A stretch of DNA of 64,000 nt from Geotalea sp. SG265 (lineage in GTDB: Bacteria; Desulfobacterota; Desulfuromonadia; Geobacterales; Geobacteraceae). Under the pieces are notes generated by a model. The model saw only the letters and a list, made by a program, of their open reading frames with translations, had not been told where the DNA came from and ran no database searches. Made by a program: the position numbers and the translations under genes. Positions 54,558-62,371 of the stretch are shown here, piece after piece. The stretch's first letter is position 1; every line of letters begins with the position of its first letter. The stretch is from the NCBI RefSeq assembly GCF_022808985.1, contig NZ_JAKZFT010000002.1, positions 248,001 to 312,000 of the forward strand, in the 5' to 3' direction.

Positions 54558-57500
54558 TTATTTCTGGCTGCTCCAATTCGGTGACGGCTGGAAGTGACAG
54601 CTGACGTTGGAACAGCTGCCGGATTTGTAAGTGCTGCGATCGTCAGACTTATTACCCGTGTAAGTAATCGGCAATTTGGAGTCGAATTTGTATTTCGGAT
54701 CAACCTGGACATTGATGGTGCTCGGCTTGGTGTAATCGCCGCGCATGTGCAGGCCGTTGGTATCCGATCCGTAATGACACTTCAGACAGTTAGTCCATGT
54801 CTGTGATGCTTTTGCGCTGGCAAGGACGTGTCCCGCAACATCATGAGCACCACCGCCACCTGTGTAGTTCTGCAGTCTGGCGCTGGAGTAGTTATCTATG
54901 TGGCCGTAACTTGCCAGCATCGTCTGGACCGGCGGATACCCGTGGCACCCGTCGCAACCACCCATCGGCTGGAAGGCATATACGGTTTTGTCGTTCTTAT
55001 GCTGATGGCAGCCAAGACATCCGCTGGTGTAATGCTGCGGCGCACTGTAGTTGCTGAAAAACTTCGTCTTGGTATGGCACACCTGACAGAGGCCTGTGTA
55101 CAGGTTGCCGACCTTGACAGTGCTGATCAGAGAAGTGGTGTTATTATAGGAAATATCACAGGTGATATTTTTCAGCACCACTCTATCCCAGGTGACGATC
55201 TTTGCCCTGATCATATTGCGATTGGTCGAACCATGGGGATCGTGACAGGTGTTACAGGCGCTGGGCTTACTGTTCACGTCAGCCGAAGTACCGATATAGT
55301 CGGTAATGTGGGTGTACATGTTGTTCTTGTTATCGGTGGGAACGGTCGTTGTATTGTTGTGACAAGCATTACATTCGTTATTGAGTGCACCTGTGTAGGC
55401 CGGCAAAAGCCTCGTATCATGTGCTGCCGGATCGATGTGCTTGGCATTGGCATCATGACAGGAGGTACAATTGTAATTCATGATCACTCCGGTGCTGCTG
55501 GAGTTCATGTTGTGCCCTTTGGTGGCGGCAAGAGATTTGTCGGGAGCCTGCAGACCATTGACGGTGGAAAGGGTGCCGGTATGACAGCTTTCGCAGGTGA
55601 CACCGGTGCGGCCGGTGACCCAGGATGCGGAACCAAGCTGATTGGCATGGCAGGAAGCTGAACAGGTGCTGGAACTAACGTCAACCGTGGTACCGTTAAG
55701 GTGCTTAGTGGTGTAGTCGGGGCCGTGGCATTTATTACATGCATCCGGCACAGTAGGAAGTGTGGACAGTTGTGGACCATAGGGGACACTTGTGGAAAGG
55801 TGCGCCTGGTGAGCACCGCTGGTTCTGTCGGTAGTACCGTGACAAGACCCGCATTTACCGGTGCTGGGATCAGTCCATTTAGGCGTAGTGACAGGTGCAT
55901 TGCCCGACCCATCGCTGTGGCAGTAGATTGAAGTACAGGTACCATCTGCATTAAAGGAGGAAGCACCACCGAGGGCGAACGGCAAGCTTACCGAGGCAAA
56001 CTGAACCTGCTTGTTGCCATCCGCATGCTTGGTCTTGTCGGCGATGGCTGTGGAACCGCTGGCTGTTGCGGCGTGGCAGTTCTGGCAGACATAATTCTTA
56101 GCAAGATGAGCACCATGGGCATTGGTAGTCGGAGAGGCCTCATGACAGGAACCGCAAGTGGTTTTTTCTCCGAACCATTTAGGGGTTGCACGGTAGACAA
56201 CTGAGTATTGTTTGAAGGCAGTCGTAGGCGCACCATTACTGTGACAGTAAACGGCAGAACAGGTGTTGGCAGTTGTGTTGTAGGTCGGCGTGGAACCAAG
56301 CTTGGCAGCAAGTGCAGCTACGTAGCCCGGCTGGACGAAGACATCCTGGTAGCCGCCGTTCTGATGGAGAGCCAGGGGAGCACTGGGATAATGGCACTCA
56401 AGACACTTGTAGTTCGTATAGCTGGCGTGGGTAGTATGGGCTGAAGTTGCCTCCTTCGCTGAGTCATAACCGGCAGCTGCAGTGGTTGCCGTCGGAGGCT
56501 GACCGTGACAATTCAGACAGGAAGCGTCGAAACTCCATCGGCTGTCGTGGCTGTGACAGCCATTGCATTGCGCAGCAGTTGCGTTGGCAATCGTGTGTGC
56601 TTCAGGATATTTATTGTCGCCAGGACCGCTTACTGGTACAACATGGCATGCTTGGCAAACTCCCGTTCCGTTCTGGTCTTTATAGAGCCTTTGTGCAGAA
56701 GTAGACTGGAAAAAAGTGGGCTTCGGGGTTGTGAGTTTCTTGTTGTCCTTCCATCCTGTTGCCGAGGACCAGTTCATATAGCGCTTGACCATGTAGACGT
56801 TCGGCACCATGGTGGCAGCGTCGGTGGCGAAGGGGTCATAATCCACGTGGCCGCTATGGCAATCGGTACAGCGGACACGCTGGTTGCCGCCGTTATGCTC
56901 GTGTTTGTTGGTGTGGCAGTTGGTACAGATATTGGGGCTGTCCAGGGTCGTGTAATTCTCGTACCGGTAGTCCGTTCTCAAGAGAAAGCCCTTGGACGGT
57001 TTCAGACCGTTTACCATGGCAGTGGAGAAGTTATCAAGGGTTTTGCTGTTGGAGTCGGCAAAGTGTGGATTATGGCAGGTAGTACAAACAACCTTTCCGT
57101 TGGCAAGCTTCATCTCCGATGTGGGGTTGGCGGAATTACTATTTGTCGGCACCGGAGCGAATTTCGATGGCTTGGCAGCCGCCTTGGCAGCATAGTCGAT
57201 ATTCACGGGATGAGAACCGAAAGCATGGCTTTGGCTGTTTCTCATGCGATGACAATCGAGACAGAGCTCGTCATTGGTCATGGACAGCTTGGTCAAATGT
57301 GGCAGAAACGGCTCATTATGCAACGAGTGACAACGGTTACAGCTAAGAGAGCCATTATTGGCAGTGATTTTATTCATGATGGAAGAAACAGGTGGAAGCG
57401 CACCTGCTGCTGGATTATTATCCGTGGCAGACCATTCGTGGGAACTGTGGGTATAAGAATCCTTTTCTGCACTCTCGATGGTCGTTCCGAAGGGATTGGC

Positions 57501-57731
57501 CATGTCACCTAAAAAGAATTGCTTGTTCGTGAGATAAGCGCCACCCGACTTATGGCAGACCAAACAAACATTGTTCCTGGCGCTGGTTGAACCGTCGGCA
57601 CTGGCATGACATACTCCACACCGTCCACTAAGGAAAGAGTGTGACGGCGGCAGGTTCATCGCCCTTACTGCAGTCGCGGTTGTAATAACCATGATCAGTG
57701 TCAGCAGAGCATTTTTAATTGGTCGATTCAT
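54558..57731 (-). CDS. Large multiheme c-type cytochrome, 26-27 heme-type motifs
   Basis: A secreted protein of 1057 residues starting MNRPIKNALLTLIMVITTAT, with a signal peptide. I count 23 CX2CH motifs (CGVCH and CLVCH near the N-terminus, CLKCH near the C-terminus), three CX4CH (CSAVYCH, CTSIYCH, CSNVSCH) and one CX3CH (CSASCH), which is rare. The N-terminal third has mainly CX2CH with the HSFLSGRC start, and the C-terminal two thirds mix in the long-spaced motifs, so it is related to, but not a copy of, the 35-heme protein. ATG 57731 has AGGAG upstream. It follows the beta-propeller/dockerin gene by 53 bases; same operon. Confidence 0.93.
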   Translation of the reverse strand: MNRPIKNALLTLIMVITTATAVRAMNLPPSHSFLSGRCGVCHASADGSTSARNNVCLVCHKSGGAYLTNKQFFLGDMANPFGTTIESAEKDSYTHSSHEWSATDNNPAAGALPPVSSIMNKITANNGSLSCNRCHSLHNEPFLPHLTKLSMTNDELCLDCHRMRNSQSHAFGSHPVNIDYAAKAAAKPSKFAPVPTNSNSANPTSEMKLANGKVVCTTCHNPHFADSNSKTLDNFSTAMVNGLKPSKGFLLRTDYRYENYTTLDSPNICTNCHTNKHEHNGGNQRVRCTDCHSGHVDYDPFATDAATMVPNVYMVKRYMNWSSATGWKDNKKLTTPKPTFFQSTSAQRLYKDQNGTGVCQACHVVPVSGPGDNKYPEAHTIANATAAQCNGCHSHDSRWSFDASCLNCHGQPPTATTAAAGYDSAKEATSAHTTHASYTNYKCLECHYPSAPLALHQNGGYQDVFVQPGYVAALAAKLGSTPTYNTTANTCSAVYCHSNGAPTTAFKQYSVVYRATPKWFGEKTTCGSCHEASPTTNAHGAHLAKNYVCQNCHAATASGSTAIADKTKHADGNKQVQFASVSLPFALGGASSFNADGTCTSIYCHSDGSGNAPVTTPKWTDPSTGKCGSCHGTTDRTSGAHQAHLSTSVPYGPQLSTLPTVPDACNKCHGPDYTTKHLNGTTVDVSSSTCSASCHANQLGSASWVTGRTGVTCESCHTGTLSTVNGLQAPDKSLAATKGHNMNSSSTGVIMNYNCTSCHDANAKHIDPAAHDTRLLPAYTGALNNECNACHNNTTTVPTDNKNNMYTHITDYIGTSADVNSKPSACNTCHDPHGSTNRNMIRAKIVTWDRVVLKNITCDISYNNTTSLISTVKVGNLYTGLCQVCHTKTKFFSNYSAPQHYTSGCLGCHQHKNDKTVYAFQPMGGCDGCHGYPPVQTMLASYGHIDNYSSARLQNYTGGGGAHDVAGHVLASAKASQTWTNCLKCHYGSDTNGLHMRGDYTKPSTINVQVDPKYKFDSKLPITYTGNKSDDRSTYKSGSCSNVSCHFQPSPNWSSQK

Positions 57732-57784
57732 ATTTACGCTCCTAAAAGCATTTATATACGTTGTCATCATTGCACGGTTCAGAG

Positions 57785-60661
57785 CTACCAGCTAAAAGTA
57801 CTATCCTGTGCTTTCCTTTGAATGAGGATTGCGTCTATCAAGTCAATCTTGCCATTGGGATTGGCGGCGCCTTTCAACAGAGGACCGATATCTCCGTGGG
57901 CAAGTTCTGCTGCCGTAGGCTGTCTCACACCCATTGCCAGTTGCCTGGCAAGCTGTGCGTCGTTGGCATCGACAACTCCATTCTGATCAATATCGCCATC
58001 GGGCTTATTGTAGGTCAGACCGGTAATGACACTTATGTTGCCGGCCGCGTCGGTTGCCTTGATCTGGATAGTACCGGCGTTGTAGCTTGAGGTGGTCAGA
58101 TCGGCACTCCATGATGTACCGTTGATTGTCACGGCAAAGGATTTAGCTCCGTCGGTAACCGATACGCTGGCAGAGGCCTCGACCGTACCGTTAATGTTCT
58201 TAGGATAGCCGGCGGCGCTCGGAACGAGTGTAAGACTGGGAGCTACCGTGTCATAATTGACGGACCGTGTCACGGAAGTGGCATTGCCTGCCGAATCGGT
58301 CGCAGTCACCGTGATCAGATTAGCCCCGGCCACAAGAGAAGCGCCGGTGTTGAAGGTAAAGGTTCCATTATTGACGGCGGGGGCAGGCGTAACCGGTGTT
58401 GCATTGATGGTAGCCACCAATGCAGGGTAACCGTCAGCATCACCGGAGATGGTTCCGGATACTTCAATATTCGGCAGATTGGTGGCGATATCATTTGCCG
58501 GTGCAGTGATTGCCAGAGCGGGTGCAGTGCTGTCAAGGGTGACGGTGCGTTTGAGGCTTGCTTCCTTGGCCCCTGAAGTTGCGGTGGCAACTAGGGTATT
58601 CTGGCCGCTCGTCAGGGTGATCGGCACGGACCAGCTACCGGCAGTGTTGGTGACGCCTGCAACGGCCACACCGTTATTAGTTACAGTAACGGTAGCATCT
58701 ACTGGGGTTACCGAGCCACTCAGCGAGGCTGAAGCCGTTCTGGTAAAGGAATTGTCGGCTGGGGTGGCATCGATTGCCAGTACCGGTCTGGTAGCATCAT
58801 AATTAATTGTCCTGGTATTGACAAAAGATGTCTTGCCCCCCAGGTCGGTCGCCTGGACGGTTATGGTATTGGCACCCGGCTGCAGGGTGACCGGTACACT
58901 GAAGGAAGCTGCCGGCAAGGGCGTGGAAACAACCGTCGCAGCACCGCTGTTAACTGTAACAGATACGGTGCTGGGGTTGGCATCCTGTACGTAGCCGGAG
59001 ATATTCTGAGTCATGGTGCCGCTGCTGAAGCTGCCGTCGGGAAGTGCCGAAATATTCAGAAGGGGCGCTGTTGTGTCACTAATAATGGTAACGCCGGCAG
59101 AGGCAGTATTGTAGCCCGGCTTGGTAGCTGTAACAGTGAAGCTGTTTGCAGTGTTGTTTCTGAGAAGCGAAGTCCCGGTCCAAGTTGTACCTGCCCCTGT
59201 TATCGTAGCAACGCTATCTGTTTGTGTAGTGTTATTTCTGATCGTCACCGTGCATCCAGCCTCTACAGTACCTTCCAGTATAGCGCTAAGCTCACTGGTT
59301 ACGGTATTGGCAGGGGTCGTTATGGTCAGGGAAGGCGCACTCATTGTGTAGACGACCGTCTTTACAGCTGACTTTTTAATCCCTTCCACATCGGTAGCAA
59401 GAGCCGTAATCTTGTTTGCACCCAAAGTCAGGCCGGTTATGACGGCACTCCAAGTTCTACCTGTACCATCATATGTAACAGCTCCTGCAACTGCACCAGT
59501 ATCGGTCGAAAGTGTAACATCGGAAAGAGGGTAAGCAGGTGAGAGCGTTCCGCTAATGGAATATGTGGAAACATTGGTATTTTCAGGAGAAGGATTTATT
59601 GTGATTGCAAGAGGATCATTGGTTACAGGCACACCTCTGCCGTCAATATCGAGGATTTTAATACTGCTGTCGGCAGATACAACAAGAAGCCTGCCATATA
59701 CTGAATCAAATTGCGCATCGGTGGGCAATAAAAACTGATAATCCTGAGCCCCGCTTAAAACTCCATAGGGATAGCCACCAACCGCATAGTACGTGCTTCC
59801 AGCCCCTATGAACGACAGATAAGTACCGGAGACAACAGTCACCGGATCGATAACCTGAATTCCACCTTTCCAGGTATCAACCACGTACAGTCGCTTCAGT
59901 TTGCCAAGCTGATCATATTCAAAGGCAAACCCCTGGACGGAGACGAAATTCATCGGAGCATCATTTAAGCCTTTACCTATAACATTGACAACTGGATAAT
60001 TGGGGTCGGTTGCATCGAAAAACTGAATTCTGCCATTCGCAGTATCTGCAACGACAATACGTTTAGCATCTTTTTCATAGGCTATCCCTGACGGATTAAA
60101 GAATAATCCCCAAGCCCCCAAACCCGTTGAGTCAGACAAACCATAACCGCCAAAGGTCTTTTTAAGAGTCGCACCTGTTGAATCAAAAACATGCACCTTA
60201 TTCAATGCACCATCAGTAACACAGATATCCCCGTTAAAACCATTGACTGCAACCCCGTTAGCCCTACCAATAACGCCTTCCCCTACGCGGGTAATTTCCG
60301 CACCGGTAACAGGATCCAGAATAGCAACGTACTTACCCTGGGTGACGATAATTTTGGGGCTGGCATCGTTGGTCAAAGCAACGCCAAGAGGTATGCCGGC
60401 AGTTTTAAAAGTTTTTAGCAGGCGGCCATAGAGATTGTACTTCAAGACCGCCTGATTCCTGGCATCGGTCACGTAAATATAATTTCCGGAGGGATGCAGC
60501 GCCATTCGCACAGGCGTCAACATGCCATCCCTTATAGGAGTCCTTGCAGAAATCCCGGGAGGAGCCACCGCTGCCGAGGAAATTGCCCCTGACAGTGAAA
60601 TGACTGCGAGAAGCAGTGAGACGACAAGCACTGTTGTAAAGTTGCGCTTTGCGTGAATCAT
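57785..60661 (-). CDS. Secreted beta-propeller/Ig-repeat/dockerin protein
   Basis: A 958-residue exported protein. The signal peptide (VLVVSLLLAVISLSGAISSA) leads to an NHL-type beta-propeller (about 40-345) with repeats such as MALHPSGNYIYVTDARNQAV and DICVTDGALNKVHVFDSTG. About six Ig-like/bacterial cadherin-type repeats follow, each opening with APxLxI-type sequence (APSLTITTPAN, APLLNISAL, RPVLAIDATPAD, APALAITAPAND, APSLTLVPSA). The C-terminus is a type I dockerin-like pair: DGDIDQNGVVDANDAQLARQ and NPNGKIDLIDAILIQ, with calcium-binding Asp/Asn positions. First gene behind the sigma-54 promoter. Likely an extracellular scaffold or adhesin that holds the cytochromes, by context. Confidence 0.9.
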   Translation of the reverse strand: MIHAKRNFTTVLVVSLLLAVISLSGAISSAAVAPPGISARTPIRDGMLTPVRMALHPSGNYIYVTDARNQAVLKYNLYGRLLKTFKTAGIPLGVALTNDASPKIIVTQGKYVAILDPVTGAEITRVGEGVIGRANGVAVNGFNGDICVTDGALNKVHVFDSTGATLKKTFGGYGLSDSTGLGAWGLFFNPSGIAYEKDAKRIVVADTANGRIQFFDATDPNYPVVNVIGKGLNDAPMNFVSVQGFAFEYDQLGKLKRLYVVDTWKGGIQVIDPVTVVSGTYLSFIGAGSTYYAVGGYPYGVLSGAQDYQFLLPTDAQFDSVYGRLLVVSADSSIKILDIDGRGVPVTNDPLAITINPSPENTNVSTYSISGTLSPAYPLSDVTLSTDTGAVAGAVTYDGTGRTWSAVITGLTLGANKITALATDVEGIKKSAVKTVVYTMSAPSLTITTPANTVTSELSAILEGTVEAGCTVTIRNNTTQTDSVATITGAGTTWTGTSLLRNNTANSFTVTATKPGYNTASAGVTIISDTTAPLLNISALPDGSFSSGTMTQNISGYVQDANPSTVSVTVNSGAATVVSTPLPAASFSVPVTLQPGANTITVQATDLGGKTSFVNTRTINYDATRPVLAIDATPADNSFTRTASASLSGSVTPVDATVTVTNNGVAVAGVTNTAGSWSVPITLTSGQNTLVATATSGAKEASLKRTVTLDSTAPALAITAPANDIATNLPNIEVSGTISGDADGYPALVATINATPVTPAPAVNNGTFTFNTGASLVAGANLITVTATDSAGNATSVTRSVNYDTVAPSLTLVPSAAGYPKNINGTVEASASVSVTDGAKSFAVTINGTSWSADLTTSSYNAGTIQIKATDAAGNISVITGLTYNKPDGDIDQNGVVDANDAQLARQLAMGVRQPTAAELAHGDIGPLLKGAANPNGKIDLIDAILIQRKAQDSTFSW

Positions 60662-60744
60662 GTGAAAGCCTCCGTTTTTATTGGAGATATTCTAATCTAA
60701 ATTTAAATCCAAGACATCTTGGAAAGATACCGTTCCCCATACGT

Positions 60745-60760
60745 TGCAACATCAGTGCCC
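60745..60760 (-). promoter_or_regulatory. Sigma-54 (-24/-12) promoter of the cytochrome operon
   Basis: Minus strand reads GGGCACTGATGTTGCA, against consensus TGGCACGN4TTGCA: two mismatches, with the essential GG and GC dinucleotides spaced by ten bases. Transcription would start near 60734, about 73 bases before the dockerin-protein ATG. An NtrC-type activator gene lies directly upstream. Confidence 0.8.
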
Positions 60761-60840
60761 GCACCTATGATTTTTATCGAGTTTAATGAAAGGTAAAGGA
60801 GGGATATGAGGATTAAGTGAAGGGCTTGAGCAAAGGACGC

Positions 60841-60870
60841 GAGGCTTCGTTTCGGAAGAAACGAAGCCTC
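60841..60870. promoter_or_regulatory. Perfect 13-bp palindrome upstream of the sigma-54 promoter
   Basis: GAGGCTTCGTTTC at 60841-60853 and its exact complement at 60858-60870, with a GGAA spacer. It lies about 120 bases upstream of the predicted start site, where sigma-54 enhancer sites usually are. It could instead be a REP-like hairpin or terminator for the regulator gene ending at 60960. Confidence 0.6.
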
Positions 60871-60959
60871 AGCTTACGAGCGACGCCTTGAAGGGCAAGA
60901 TTAGGACGAAGGTTATTTCATTTAAATCAGAAAATTTCTCAAACAGGCATTAATATAAC

Positions 60960-62330
60960 TTATTTTAAAAAACCAAACTTTTTCATTCGATAACGAAAGG
61001 CATCGATGCCAAGGCTAAGTTTTTTGGCGGCTTTTGATTGGTTCCAGTCGGTCATCTCCAGCGATTGCCGGATCAGTTCCTTTTCCACCTCTTCGATATC
61101 GACTCCTTCTGGGGGGAGTTTGAAGGTGGAGACAGGGACTGAGGAGGCTGAGCTTTTGGCGATGATCTCCAGGGGCAGATTTTCGATGAGCAGAGTATCT
61201 TCCGTTCCGAGTATGATAGCCCGCTCGATAACATTTTTCAGCTCTCTGATATTGCCGGGCCAGCTATAGTCAAGGAGCATCTTCTCTGCCATGCTGGAAA
61301 TGGATTTCACCGACTTGTTGAATTCCTTGCCGAAGGATTCCATAAAGTGATTAGCGAGCTGAATAATGTCTTCCTTCCGCTCACGCAGCGCCGGCAGGAA
61401 GATGGGAATTACCTGCAGCCGGTAATAGAGGTCGTTACGGAACGACTTCTCCTCGATGGCCTTGAGCAACTCCTTATTGGTGGCGGAAATAATCCGCACA
61501 TCGACTGAAATAACCTTGGCGCCGCCGATACGCCTGAAGGTCCGGTCTTCGAGGAACCTGAGGAGCTTGGCCTGCATTCCCATCTCCATATCGCCGATCT
61601 CGTCGAGGAATACCGTCCCACCGTCGGCGAGCTCGAACAATCCTTTTTTTGCGGTCTTGGCATCGGTAAAAGCCCCTTTCTCGTGGCCAAAAAGCTCGCT
61701 TTCAAGAAGGGTCGCAGGGACAGCGGCGCAATTTATGGCGACAAATGGCTTCTCCGCCCTGCTCGACTGATAGTGGATCCACTTGGCAACAAGTTCCTTG
61801 CCGGTACCCGATTCACCCTGAACGAGAACTGTCGAGGCTTCGCTCTTGGCAACCTTCCCCATCATGTCCAGGACGTTTTTCATGTGCTTGCTGGTGCCGA
61901 TAATCTTCGGGGGTCCCAGCTTCTTGTGCTCACTCCTCAGCTGCACCACTTCGCGACGCAGGTCTGAGGTCTCCAGGGCCTTCTTTATGACAATGGATAG
62001 CTCATCTAGGTTGAAAGGCTTATTGATGTAATCATAGGCCCCCATACGCATGGTATTCACGGCCGTCTCCAGCCCACCATGGGCCGTGAGCATGATGACG
62101 ATTATGTCATCGTCGAATTCCTTGATCTTTTCCAGAACCTCCAAGCCCCCGATGCCGGGAAGTTGAATATCGAGAAGCACCAGTTCGGGCTGCTCCTCAC
62201 GCACAAGGCGAAGGGCATCTTCGCCGTTTCCGGCAGTATAGACCTCATAACCCTGCTTTTTCAGGTTCTGCTCAAGGGACCAACGGATCAGATGTTCGTC
62301 GTCAACCACCAGTATTTTCGTTTTTCTCAA
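60960..62330 (-). CDS. NtrC-family sigma-54 response regulator
   Basis: A 456-residue three-domain activator. The receiver (about 4-120) has LVVDDEH, phosphoacceptor Asp in LVLLDIQLPG, Thr in MLTAHGG and INKPFN. The AAA+ domain (about 145-385) has Walker A GESGTGKE, the sigma-54 contact loop as GAFTDA (not the usual GAFTGA), Walker B GGTVFLDEIGDM and ISATNKELL. A Fis-type helix-turn-helix is at the end (DWNQSKAAKKLSLGIDAFRY). It is 41 bases downstream of the heme-motif kinase, its evident partner, and directly upstream of the sigma-54 promoter at 60745-60760. Confidence 0.96.
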   Translation of the reverse strand: MRKTKILVVDDEHLIRWSLEQNLKKQGYEVYTAGNGEDALRLVREEQPELVLLDIQLPGIGGLEVLEKIKEFDDDIIVIMLTAHGGLETAVNTMRMGAYDYINKPFNLDELSIVIKKALETSDLRREVVQLRSEHKKLGPPKIIGTSKHMKNVLDMMGKVAKSEASTVLVQGESGTGKELVAKWIHYQSSRAEKPFVAINCAAVPATLLESELFGHEKGAFTDAKTAKKGLFELADGGTVFLDEIGDMEMGMQAKLLRFLEDRTFRRIGGAKVISVDVRIISATNKELLKAIEEKSFRNDLYYRLQVIPIFLPALRERKEDIIQLANHFMESFGKEFNKSVKSISSMAEKMLLDYSWPGNIRELKNVIERAIILGTEDTLLIENLPLEIIAKSSASSVPVSTFKLPPEGVDIEEVEKELIRQSLEMTDWNQSKAAKKLSLGIDAFRYRMKKFGFLK

Positions 62331-62371
62331 GGCAATTCCCCTTTTCGGAAGTATTCAAAAGCAGTCGTACT

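Noticed and set aside
50208-57731. DNA-level repeat or CRISPR-like array in the cytochrome genes
   Set aside because: The periodic pattern comes from recurring heme-binding motifs and flanking residues in the protein; the bases themselves are diverged.
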